NCBI GenBank assembly: GCA_947184155.2
Contig: CAMXCT020001435.1
Span: 650,331 to 714,330 of the forward strand
DNA from: Cladocopium goreaui
Taxonomy: Eukaryota > Sar > Dinophyceae > Suessiales > Symbiodiniaceae
Direction of reading: 5' to 3'
Length of the DNA stretch: 64,000 nucleotides
Within the stretch, counting starts at the first letter, position 1, and each line of letters begins with the position of its first letter. Positions 26,226 through 36,936 of the stretch are shown here, in pieces. Both the position numbers and the translations under genes were made by a program. The notes beneath the pieces are model-generated. The model saw only the letters and a list, made by a program, of their open reading frames with translations, was not told the origin of the DNA and did not search any database.

Positions 26226-26317
26226 TTAACTGAACGTACTAAATTTATCAAACTGCGCATGCCATTCTTTTCGCAACATTTTCGTCAAAATTACATGGGT
26301 TTGACAAAACCCACTTT

Positions 26318-26665
26318 GTGATTTTTTGTCTGTCAGGCAACAATGTGCGCGTTGACATGCCGAGGACAACAACTGTTTCTGAGAACGGAACAGTTTTTGT
26401 TCCAAGCTGGTGGCAAGCGATGCCTGTGAGCACTGAGATGCACGTGAATCAACGCCATTTCCAATCACACATAGATCTGAACGTGCCTGGGAACTTATCC
26501 AACAAGCATATCGTGCCAACGTTTCATCCACCATGGCAATCAGATCGAAATCTAGAACAGAAACAAAAAATGATCAATATGGCATTGACAATCATGCAAC
26601 AAAAACATCCATGTTGTGGTGGAAAACTGGTGAACAAACGAATGGTTTTAAAATTTGACGCATGA
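26318..26665 (+). CDS. Unidentified protein-like ORF fragment
   Basis: A 115-codon frame opens at GTG, with no convincing start, and ends at TGA. Its composition is protein-like, with short stretches such as VSTEMHVNQRHF and QSDRNLEQKQKM, and nothing repetitive. I recognise no family. It could be an exon or an element remnant. Neighbouring frames give no continuation. Confidence 0.2.
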   Translation: MIFCLSGNNVRVDMPRTTTVSENGTVFVPSWWQAMPVSTEMHVNQRHFQSHIDLNVPGNLSNKHIVPTFHPPWQSDRNLEQKQKMINMALTIMQQKHPCCGGKLVNKRMVLKFDA

Positions 26666-27136
26666 CATCTTCGCATGACCCGTGGAAAATGAATCTAGCA
26701 CCAGTTTCCACATTTTTCCATGTTGTCATTTTTTCTTGGTTGTGGTTGTTGTGGATCGTGGCTGGTGCAAGGATGCTAGACAAATGGCGTGGCAACAATT
26801 GACTGTACTTGCGTTCGCACAGACAGTTGCGCATCATCAGACACCGTAATCTTGGACAAATGATGCTACTACCATAGTTGGAAAACCGCCCAAATTGATG
26901 AATGTGTTTTCCCTACACCAAAAATTTACGAACAATTCAGTTTTCGCGGTCACAAACCATGCAATTTATTGGGTTCCAACGCCGATCATCAAACACCCTG
27001 GTGGTTGCAAAAAAAATGTCAAAACGACAAGACTGGTGAAACGCATCCAACCTGATTTTCCTTGCAAAATTGTATCGACCATGTTGCATTCATGGCGTTT
27101 CTGCCCGATCAGATTTGTTGCTTTCATTTAATGAAG

Positions 27137-27722
27137 GATTATGAGTCTTGGAACCGCAGGCTGCAGCATACAACTGAAGGAACTGACATCTTGCAAGGCA
27201 AATGTGATGTTGACACTCAAGAGGATCGCACTCACGCCTTTTTGCAAATTGGGACTGCGATACTGGCCTGTCTTCAGGCTGTGGGTTTGGCCACAAGAAT
27301 TGGCCTAAATGTCCAAGAAAACGACAAGTTGAGTCTTGAGCGCTGCCAAGTGCCAGTTTGGGTGGCAGAGGGCGGGGCAACTTGACAGCACTCAAAATAG
27401 AAAGATGTTCTGAATCCACCATTGCTCAAAAATTGTAAATGATTCACCAGTGATTCACGTTGTCAAATGTCAACATGCAAGACATGGATTGTGACATGAA
27501 GACTGTAGCAACACCGTTGAGCCAGCCTGTTGAAACGCATCCAATTCTTCCTGCCACTCATAAGTCACTATCATTCCATGACCGTTTGATTATGAGTCTT
27601 GGAACCACAAGTTGCAGCATACAACTGAAGGAACTGACATTTTGCAAGGCAAATGTGATGTTGACACTCAAGAGGATCGCACTCACGCCTTTTTGCAAAT
27701 TGGGACTGCGATGCTGGCCTGT
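27137..27722 (+). repeat. 135-bp direct duplication, 27137-27271 and 27590-27722
   Basis: Two copies about 453 bases apart differ at only a few positions and share TGATGTTGACACTCAAGAGG. Each is also preceded at a distance by GAAACGCATCCAA (about 27042 and 27531), so the original duplication was longer and its left part has diverged. Confidence 0.85.
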
Positions 27723-27829
27723 TCTTCTCCCTACCTTCCAGCATAAGCCAGTAACGCAGCCCAACATTGAGACGCATCCACATCGCAAACGCAAGCACCA
27801 AGTTCCAAGACCCGTTCAACTTTCAGCCT

Positions 27830-29230
27830 TGACGGCCCATCGGCCATGTTTGAGTCTATAGGCACCCTGGCGTACCAGGGGGTGAGCTGCTTCTCACACT
27901 CCAAACCAAACGTAGCAACTAAGATCCGTTTAGCAAGCCCATTAGTTGTATGCCCTGCAATCAGCGCGTCTCTGACAGCATTGTTGTCTGTATATCACCA
28001 CTGCATCGGAGATCACATCACCCCAAACGTAGAAGGCGCAGAAAAGAGCGAAAAATTCGCACTCGAAGATAGCATTCTTTTTGCCAGTAGGATTCAAGGA
28101 CTGTATCATGTCACAAGACAACTGCTTCGAGAAAAACTGCACAGGGGGTAAAAGAGCACCGCACCGATGCCAGAGAAGGTTCCGTCGTCAGACGGTTCAT
28201 ACGACGCGTCAGTCTGGAGAAACCACACTGAGTTTGAAGAAGGGCGAAGTTCACGCGGTCTGCCAAGTTCTAGGAGCTTCACATGTAACCGCAGAGCCAT
28301 GATTGCCTTGTCATCAAGCTTGGGTGTTCCACAACCATATGCGTGTCATGCCACGACTGACAAAGCCCTCTTTGCAACCCGTCCAAAGATGTTACCTGCA
28401 GCAAACTGCAGGCGACCTCGTAGTTTCAACGCCTCATGGCGTGTCAAACGACGCTCCTTCAGAATTTCAAGCAAGGACTGGATGAGCTCGTTGCGCCGGC
28501 TCTCTGTATTGCTAATTGTCACCAAACCATTTTGCAGCGCGCTTACATTGATCACAACACCAAGTGCTTGAAACATCTCAGCAAAGTCAGGCGGCCTTGC
28601 TCCGGACTCAGCAAAGTCCCAACCAACCAATTTGAAGAACATGTGGATTCAATGTGGATGCCCTAGGCAACTGCATTCGTCTCCTCATCTGGCGCACGGA
28701 CAACAAAATCGTCGAAATAGTTGGTGGTCAGGACTGTGAACTCCTTGACCAAAAGGAACCACACGCTAAATGAAGCCCGCAAAAACGAATGGACTGACCT
28801 AACAGCTCCAAACGGAAGCGCGCGCATCCGGAACGCGAAAATTTCCTGGGAGATCGGGTGTTGAAGTGCGCTGGTCTGACTGCGCACTGTCTGTATGCCC
28901 CAACCAAATCAAACGTCCTGCCTTTCCACCTGTACCGCTCTCCAGTGGACCCCATCGCCATGTCACAGGGCTCCAAAGACATCCAAAGTATGGGGCTTTG
29001 GACTCTCGCACGTCTGAACGCAACTGTTCACGGAGGACCGTGTGAAGCCATCGATGCAACGGATTTTCTGACCCTGTTGCATCCCAAACCTCTCACTGAG
29101 AGGGTAACTGTCAGGCACATCACACAACTTGATGGGCCCCACCAAGGTGGCAGCGTCAACCTCTTCCAAAGTCTTGCGCCACACTTCATCAGCATGTGGC
29201 ACGGCACCCGCGAACTTTTGGTGCAACACA
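27830..29230 (-). pseudogene. Reverse transcriptase-RNase H pseudogene of a retroelement
   Basis: Read across several frames on the minus strand, the parts of a retroelement polymerase appear in order: a fingers region with KTLEEVDAATLVGP and RFGMQQGQKIRCIDGF (29229-28990); motif A DLVGAYRQ (near 28900); motif B RALPFGAVRS; motif C YFDD (near 28715); a connection region LQNGLVTISNTESRRNEL with LRGRLQFAAGNIFGR; the RNase H start LQTDASYEP (near 28210); and the RNase H end VPIDSNMADGPSR (near 27845). Frames change several times, so it is inactive. The connection and the final SNxADxPSR motif resemble DIRS-like and related elements abundant in dinoflagellates, but the exact class is not certain. 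Its N-terminal end abuts the RNase H-polymerase ORF at about 29,230-29,260. Confidence 0.8.
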
Positions 29231-29239
29231 CTCCTTTCG

Positions 29240-30864
29240 TTAGCAATTCCCCCCGACGATGCACCATCCGAACCCTCGATACAGATTGTAGGCCAATTCG
29301 ATGGCAGTTGTACGCACGAAGATGAATTGGGAGGAGCTGGATATGTTGTCTATGTCATCGAAGGTGGTCGGTCTCGCGTAATTGCATGTCGGTCAGTCGC
29401 TCTGCCGCATTGTTCAGATAATATAGAAGCAGAAATCATGGCCTGCTTGTATCTTGTTGAAGAAGTTGCTGTTGTCGTTAAGCAGCGTTTATCGAGCCGC
29501 GGCCTAATGCCCAAGGTAGTCATTCAAGGGGACATTCTCCCTGTCATTAAGTACTTTCAATTTGCAGGCCGTCTTCGGAGGATAGATATGCACCAACCAT
29601 TGGAAAGCATCCGTTCAACCGTGAGTCTGCATCTCCCGGGTAGTCTATTCATATACCTGCCGAGAGTGGCCAACGGCATAGCAGATGACTTGGCTGGACA
29701 AGCCACCCAGTTCCTGTTGGCTAAATATAGGCGCAACCCCGCTACCTTCAATCGGAATGCTGGACCGGTGTCCATCAAGCCATCATTCCCAACGGGCCTC
29801 TTTCAGGTCGGAGGCTTTCACATTCAAAGTTTTGATCAAACCTGGAGCCAGCCCATACTTACCCTAGTAGAGAGGCCCAGCATTGATCACGGCCTTCTCC
29901 GAAAACATGTGACCCTCCACCCCCATCACCGCCAGCTGATCGAATCCTATCTCTCTCCGTGTCTCCCGCAAAACTGCAGTATTGAAATTGACTATTCCCC
30001 CAAAGCTGCTGACAACTACGGACGAAGATATTGCTGCACCATAGGAGGCCAGCGACTACCGCGTGCTGCCAGGCTGTTATTGTTCGGACAGAATCACTGC
30101 GAAATTGACCTCAAAGGATCTTTCTATGAACTTGTTCGACGCCTGGGGCTACGTTTTGCGCCCGATTTGGTACCCCTCCCAACCATCGATGAGTTCCGCG
30201 CGCAGCTAGCCCGAGACCCCTATATTCAGAAAGTTGAAGCAGTCTGCCCTGACACCATCAAGCAACTCCCATTGAGAATTATCAATAGCTCCCTAGCTGC
30301 TACATACCGATATCTCAGTTCTCTGGTTGACGACTCCCCAGTGCGAGTGTTAGCGCAATCCTCTGCCAACTCGAGTCTCTAAGTACAACCCTGACAACTC
30401 AGTTGCTACCGCGTTTCCGCCCAGGTTTCCTGGTCAACCATAATGACAGCGCTTTTCGATTGCTAGAGCACTTTGAAGCCACAATTGTTGAGGACACCAT
30501 TCGTGCACTCATTGCCCGCCACCCAACACAATCTTTGGTGTGGCTACACGATGGTTTCTTGGTTGCTCCCCCGCCCCCTGAACAAATGCTAAGGCAGATC
30601 GAAAAAGAAGTTCTATCCAATCACCAGCTTTACCTTGGTCAGACATGGTTTAAAGTTACCTCCCTTAGCACAGCACGCGAGGCATATGTAGACACCCTCA
30701 AGCATACCGCCAGTAGCCATGCCCTGTCCCTCACCCGTCGCGCACCCCACAGCTCCCAACGTAAACACCGCAGTGCTCAAGGATCGCCCCATATCTGCGC
30801 CACGCCTTTGGAAGCCCTTGCCAAACTGCGTGCTCGACGCGAACGCCCGACGGGAGTGAGTTAA
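29240..30864 (+). pseudogene. RNase H domain fused to a family A/T7-like polymerase palm, one frame break
   Basis: The first frame (to TAA at 30382) encodes an RNase H fold: FDGS, then DNIEAEI, then VIQGD, then ANGIADDLAGQA, supplying the expected D-E-D-D set. It then reads YGRRY, RLPRAAR, CEIDLKGSFYELVRR (motif A-like) and TIKQLPLRIINSS (motif B-like). The second frame, one base back, is open from 30331 and continues with VEDTIRALIAR and WLHDGFLV, which resembles motif C (HDxF/HDE) of family A DNA polymerases and T7-type RNA polymerases. The pieces line up as one protein with a -1 frame change between about 30331 and 30382. The second frame has no ATG nearby. I find no convincing start: the earliest ATG (29132) lies in sequence antisense to the RT pseudogene, so the 5' end is probably lost. 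Confidence is high for RNase H and moderate for the polymerase. Confidence 0.6.
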
Positions 30865-31660
30865 AATCAAGACCAACCCCATGACCTAGCCTACCACTCC
30901 CCAGGCAGCTTTAGGCTGCTGCAACGTAGTTATTGCTGACTGAAACCTCCTGTTCTCAGGTAGCCCTCATCAGCTCACTACCTTATCTGTACCCACCCTC
31001 TGCCGAGTTAGTTCTCATGCCTCATGTACATTGGTCTTGTCCGGTGGGGTTGGCTCCCAGGGGTACCCTGGGTAGCCCTCCCCACCTTTGCAAGACCCAT
31101 GGGGACATCATAATACTAAACCTTTAGCCTCGGGTAGTCAATGACCCATTCCCTCACTCAGCTAACGAGCCCAGAGAGGTACATGCGCACCAGCTTTAAC
31201 CTGAAGGATTTCAAAATAAGGACGACTATTTGCGGCCCACTAATGATATGGCACTGCAAGGGATTAAGTAGTCCTGTGGATAAGACCCAGGGTCAGCCGT
31301 CCGCGGAAACTCAGCTAAGCTCAAATACCAATCTGCAAATGCTAATAGATTGACAGGCTGTAGTAACTGCTCAACACGACTATGTCCACCTCCCAGTTGA
31401 CCAAAAGTCCATCCCGCAGTATCGCTCCACTATGCTTTTACCTCCTGTTTGCCTCTTTCTGGGTGTTCAGAGGAAATCAACCTCCCACCCTGGGGAAAAG
31501 GTGGGGGGGAAAAAAAAAAGAAAAAAAACAATACAACTACAATACTCTCTGTACTCCTGCTCCTTAGCAAACACAGGCATCGTAAAGCATCGTGTGCAAC
31601 ATTTTGCCCTGAAAGGATGGATTAGAAGTGAGATCATCGCTATGTAACTGCCATACGACC
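30865..31660. other. 3' flank of the polymerase ORF with palindrome and A-rich tract
   Basis: No gene is seen. A palindrome CCCAGGGGTACCCTGGG sits at about 31058-31074. An A9-G-A8 tract lies at about 31510-31528 after a G run. The tract could be the tail of a retrotransposed transcript that includes the RNase H-polymerase ORF, but no target-site duplication was identified. Confidence 0.4.
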
Positions 31661-34600
31661 ATTTCTGTTCCCAAGGGTACCTTGGGTAATGGAGAAACAT
31701 TTTCAGTGACCCGCATCGAGTTGCTAAGGCTCCTTCGGACCGATATAAAATACGTCAAAGGCAGTGGTAGCTTGTTGCTGCCCTTGAATCCCGTTTGCCG
31801 TCTGTCCGTAGATAAGTCCTGTACCATACTATATATTCGACCCTCCGATCTACCTGCGCATTGTTTCCACGGCACATGAAGTTTCAAGGTGCGTTTTTGG
31901 AGTCATTAGCTTCGGGTCGTCCTACTCGAGTGCCATACTCATGGTAAGGTGCAGCAGGTCACGCTGAGTAATACTACCCTTCGGCGCTACTTGCCACCTA
32001 CATTGTTTCCCTTTCGAATGAAGCATTTCGTAATAATAACGAATGGATGACCTTTCCCTGTTCACGCTCAGACGCCAATTAATGCTGGGTAGTTACTGAT
32101 GACACGCATGTCCCAGGAAAAGATATATCTTCTCCGCTTTAACCAGCATGGTTACCCTCAACGCACTACCCAAGCGTTCAACCCCTCATCTCCCACATAG
32201 TAGCTAACCCTGCGAGTGGATGTGGTAAACGGGCCCAATGGATAAAGGTTGCTCCCAGAAAGAACTGTTGCCCACTTTGCTAGTCCAGATTATCGCATCA
32301 AAGAGGGCCCTGTTCCTAATAGTTATTGCCCTGTTGGCAGCATCGCTAGGCTGAGCAACACTTATGCTTAAGGTCCTTTTTCATTATATCATCCTGCCAA
32401 CTGGCGCACGATCTTAATAGAGTTGTAGCATTACCAGCCACGTGGCCATAAGAAATTCCGCAGAATACTCCAATCCATGAAGGTTGCTCCAGGGTGATGG
32501 ACTTCACTTCCCACATGCCACCGCTGAAGATCCTGAGCCATGCACCACCGACGCAGAACAGAGAAGTACCACGCTGACGCCCCCCTCGCGCAGTGTGATA
32601 GAGCCGGTAGGACATTATGTGCTGCCAAGTTAAAGTAGATAGTGCTCTCGCCGCCCATGGCACCTCGTACTCAGAGCTTGATATAGCCTCGAGTGCTAGC
32701 AGTTTAGGACAGCCGCTGTTCCCAAGGGTACCTTGGGTAATGGCGAGTCTCCAACTACCACTTTGCAATGCGGCACACTGTTCCGAACCGGCGTCAGCAA
32801 GTCCTAGCGCTGGTGTCCTGGACGGAGTTTAACCAGAGCAGCAGGCATTGGGTTGCGATAGCTCGCATACATGTGCGCCAAGTAGGCAGCTCGTGAACGG
32901 GCTTGCTTGTGTCTGCCAAGGCCCATGGCCTAAGGATCAGGTTTGTGGGCTACAAGCGTAGCTCCAAAATCCATTGGAACGGAGCAGCGCTAACTCCGTG
33001 GGCTTCAACGATCAGTGAAAAGTAGCTGGCCAGATTTTCTGGCAAATAATTTCTTGCACAAACCAGCCTCTCGGATAAGCCACCTTTTTGGACATCGCAA
33101 GATTTCACAACGAGGGTCAAGGACCATTTCAAATGTTGATGGAAGTACTTCCGCGCATCGATGAACTCAGGCCCTTTCGGATTGGTACAAGGCACAGAAA
33201 GGAGCGGTGGCTACGGTGAGATCTCCAGTTGCCGCATTTGAATCGGAATCGCCATCTGTCCGAAAGGAAGACGTGGAAAATGCTATCTTCCTAGACCCTC
33301 TGTTGTACTCGACAATTGTTTTTACCGCATGGTCTCAAAGTTCTTACCATGTTTCGGGCATCCCATTTGGATGGTTTTGATTGCGAACCCTGTGCAAATA
33401 CTGAGTGACCATTCAATTATTCAATAATTTTTCAGAGGTTGATGCACTCTTTAGACATGCTGAAAGCAGTGGCTGCACTGGCTGGTGCTTCCTAATTACT
33501 GTTGCCATGGTTCCTGCTAGCATCTTGACATTAACTATCACTGCTTGTTTACTTTTTTGGTTGCAAAGCTCAACAAATTGACCGCAAAATAATTTATCTC
33601 CCTGTAACCTAGAGGGACTAGACAGGACCTCAATTACTGAACACTGCTGAAGACCAAAAGTCTGCGTGAGATGGAAAGTTCACTCCCTTAGAACAGCCCA
33701 TTGTGCGTTAAGTAGGCAGCTCGTTCACAGGAGTGCTTGTTTATGCCAAGGCCCAGGGACCAAGGGAGCAGTCTACTGGATACGAGCGGGGCATCTTGAT
33801 GGAATTACGTCCCAGGGTCCAGACAACAGAGCAGCACTAACTCCAGGGGTTTCCGCAATCAGAGAATGGTAGCTGTTAGTTCCTGTCTGTACAGGTAAAT
33901 TTTTTCCATGCCAGCCACTATCCCCCCTGCCTAAATTATCCAATTGACCAGGGGATGTATCTGATTAGGGCCGCCCACTATGCTTGGCAACCGTCCGCCA
34001 TTCTAAGGTAATTATACCCCATCGGTGTACCCTCATCCCTGGTTCTGAGCCAAAGGGGTGTCTATCTAGTCATTGGCTGCCCGTAAGTAGTTGTCTGGTT
34101 GATGGCACGGCACTAAATACTACTACAGTATAGTAACGGCTTAAACATTTGACCCTTTACTGCCACAGCCCAATCTAGGTCCCCCAGTATGATGGACGAC
34201 ACTTCCCTGTCCACGCTGTCAGATGCCAACAAATGCTGGGTAGTTATTGCTGACTCGCACGTCCCAGGGAAAGATATATCTTCTCTACTCTAACCATAAT
34301 AGTATCCACCAGCACACTACCCACGCGCTCAACTCCTAATCTCCCAATATCGTAGCTAATCCTATTGGTGGATGTTTCATAAAACTGGCCAAATGATTAG
34401 CGGTTGCTCCCAGGGATAATTGTTGCCCATTTGTCCTATGTCCGGTTTACCACATTGAGGAGGGCCCTGTATAACGATCTACATGACACACCCTGCTCTT
34501 GATAGTTATTGCCGTGTTGAAAGCATCGCCATGCTGAGCAAACGCCTATGCGTAGAGTTGCTTCTCACTATCACTGTACCAGCCAGCGCACTACCTCTGC

Positions 34601-36300
34601 CTAGTTATAGAACTCCCATCAATGTGGCTATAAGAAATTCCGTGGAATCGTTAAATAAATGAGGGTTGCTCCCGGGTGATGGACAACACTTCCCACATGC
34701 CACCGCTGAAGATCCAGGGCCATGCACCGCCGACGCAGGATGGAGAAGTACCACGATGACGCCTTCCTCGTGCAGTATAATTGAGCCGATAGGACATCCA
34801 GTGCCGCCAAGTTCCAGTTGATAGTGCTCTCGCCGCCCATTGCACTTCATGTTCAGTGCGTAATAGAGCTAGAGTACTAGCGGATTTAGACAGCTGCCGT
34901 TCCCAAGGGTACATTGGGTAATGGCGAGTTTTTACTATTACTCTGAAATGCGATCCACTGTTCCCAACCGATGCCATCTTGGCGTTCTGTCCTTAACTCG
35001 CGCTGAGATAGCCTCTGCCTTGCCCCATATCGATGGGGCATGCAGCAGTGAAGCTCCCATTTGTCAGCAAGTCTTGGCGCTAGTGTCATGGACAGAGTCT
35101 CACTAGATAGCCAGGAGCAGCAGCAGCGGTGGCCACGGTGAAATCTCCAGTTGCCGTAGTTGACTGGCAATCACCATCTGTCCAAAGGAAAGACGTTGAC
35201 AATGCTGTTTTTCATAGCCCCCCCGTTTTTCCCGATGATTATCCTTTGCTGCAGGATCTCAAGGCTATCTTTTTGTTTGTTTCAAGCACATCCCTTTGGA
35301 AGGTCTTGATTGCGGGCTTTGTGGCAAATAATGGGTGGCCATTTAATTATTCAATGACTATTCAATAATTTTCAGAGGTTAATGAACCCTTCCGACATGC
35401 TGCCAACAGCTGCAGGCCAGGCTAGAGTTTCCTAAATTCTGGCAACACAGTTCCAGTCAGCGTCTTGCCACTCGTTATTATAGCCTGTTTGTCTAGTTAC
35501 AAAGCTCACCAAATTGATTGCTGACTAGTTTGTCTCCTATCAATCTCGAGATACTAGGCAGGACCTCAGTTACTGGACACTGACAAGGCAGGGTGTGCAA
35601 CAGGCCTCGTGACGCAGCGCGTGCAACATGGTGCCCGGGGAGAACAGAGAAACTCCACGATGACGCCTCGCACGAGCAGGATAGTTGAGCTGGTAGGACA
35701 TCCATTGCCGCCAAGTATGGGTAAATAGTGTTCTCGCCGCCCATTGCACCTCATGCTCAGAGCTTGATAGAGCCTAGAGTGCTAGCAGTTTCGGACAGCT
35801 GCTGTTCCCAAGGGTACCTTGGGTAATGGCGATTCTCCAACTACCACTTTGAAATGCGGCACACTGTTCCAAACCGGTGCTATCCTAGTGTGCTGTCCTT
35901 CAGTCGCGCCGAAATAGCCTCTGCATCGCCCTCCAGAGATGGCGGCATGTAGCTGTGAAGATCTTTCGTTTTTCCAGCAAGTCCCTTGGCGATGTACAGC
36001 ATTTCGGACCGTATTCGTGTACAGGGCAGCACGTAGCGCAACTGTTGACCATGGTCGTGCCTTAAACCAGCAGCTCTCCCTTTCCCCACCTCGTTCAACT
36101 TCTGCCTATAAGTCTGCAGTGCCAGGTGGAGGAAACCATGAATGACCTGGACAACATAGGGTTTGATGACATAGGGTTTTCCCGCACTCCACCTTCAAGT
36201 AGTCCCGCATGCCCTCACCCCTCGCTGTGCCCCTCACATCGCTAGGAACATGACACATGTGTCTGTCTTTCCTCTACTGTTCCCAAGGGCACCTTGGGTA
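31660..36300 (+). repeat. Palindrome-bearing repeat region upstream of the ORF cluster
   Basis: Non-coding DNA built of diverged direct repeats. Blocks at about 32.04-32.83 kb and 34.19-35.10 kb align over most of their length (offset near 2.16 kb), and a shorter block lies at 35.57-36.0 kb. Within or beside the blocks, TTCCCAAGGGTACCTTGGG followed by TAATGG recurs at about 31670, 32718, 34900 (one change), 35804 and 36280. The arms CCCAAGG and CCTTGGG are perfect complements around GTA. Further shared segments occur at about 33.20-33.45 and 35.12-35.40 kb, and at 32.87-33.02 and 33.71-33.87 kb. Function is unknown: promoter, structured leader or satellite are all possible. Confidence 0.75.
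32950..33195 (-). pseudogene. Antisense fragment related to ORF A
   Basis: An 81-codon minus-strand frame contains NLASYFSLIVEAHGVSAAPF, close to ORF A's SLAFLLPLIVEAHGLLPPKP (near 37420-37480), with weaker similarity on either side. It ends at TGA/TAG with no full gene around it. It appears to be a decayed, inverted piece of an ORF A relative lying inside the repeat region. Confidence 0.45.
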
Positions 36301-36936
36301 ATGGTGAGGGCTCCATTTTCACCCTACCAGGTACTCATCTCTCATGGTTCATCCCCCTTATGACTGTCACTTTCTTCCCAATATCCCGGCCCCATCTATG
36401 CTACCAACATTTGTACTCCTTGCTTTTGTCCTCCTCATTGTCCATTGCTTCTTGCCTATCTTGCACAGATTGCCACCTCCTCCTGTCATATGCTGCGGCT
36501 CCACCACGTGCCCCGCCCCGTGCTACTCACTCCGGTGTCATGAATCTCCTACTGAACCACAATACACTGCCCCTCCAATCCTGCCACCGGTCATATGTTG
36601 TACATATTTCCTTCTGTTGCAGTGTCTGGTATTTTGTTGACTGAGCCTGGACCTAACATGACTCTCTCCGTCAGCAGCCATTGGTTCGAACTGTGAGGAC
36701 ACCGCACCTGCATAAGCCAGTGTTGCTTGGATCCTCACTTTTACTCAACTTCTAATTGCTCGCCCGTTCATTTTCCTTTAAGCCGACACGGGGTTCCCGT
36801 TGTTTGGCCCCTGCCCGTTTCCCGGTGTTTGGCCGCTGCCACGCAATAGCGAGTGGTTCCTGTCGTTTGGTCCTACAAGCCGTGCAACTGCCTCCACTCT
36901 GAAGAGTGCTGCCACTGCAGGGTACCTGCTGCTGGT

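Noticed and set aside
29132-29239. ATG 29132 as the start of the RNase H-polymerase protein
   Set aside because: The codons up to about 29230 are antisense to recognisable RT fingers sequence, so they are unlikely to be part of the protein.
31660-36300. Repeat blocks as long terminal repeats of a retrotransposon
   Set aside because: They lie on one side of the cluster only, and I found no matching copy downstream of ORF E and no primer-binding site.
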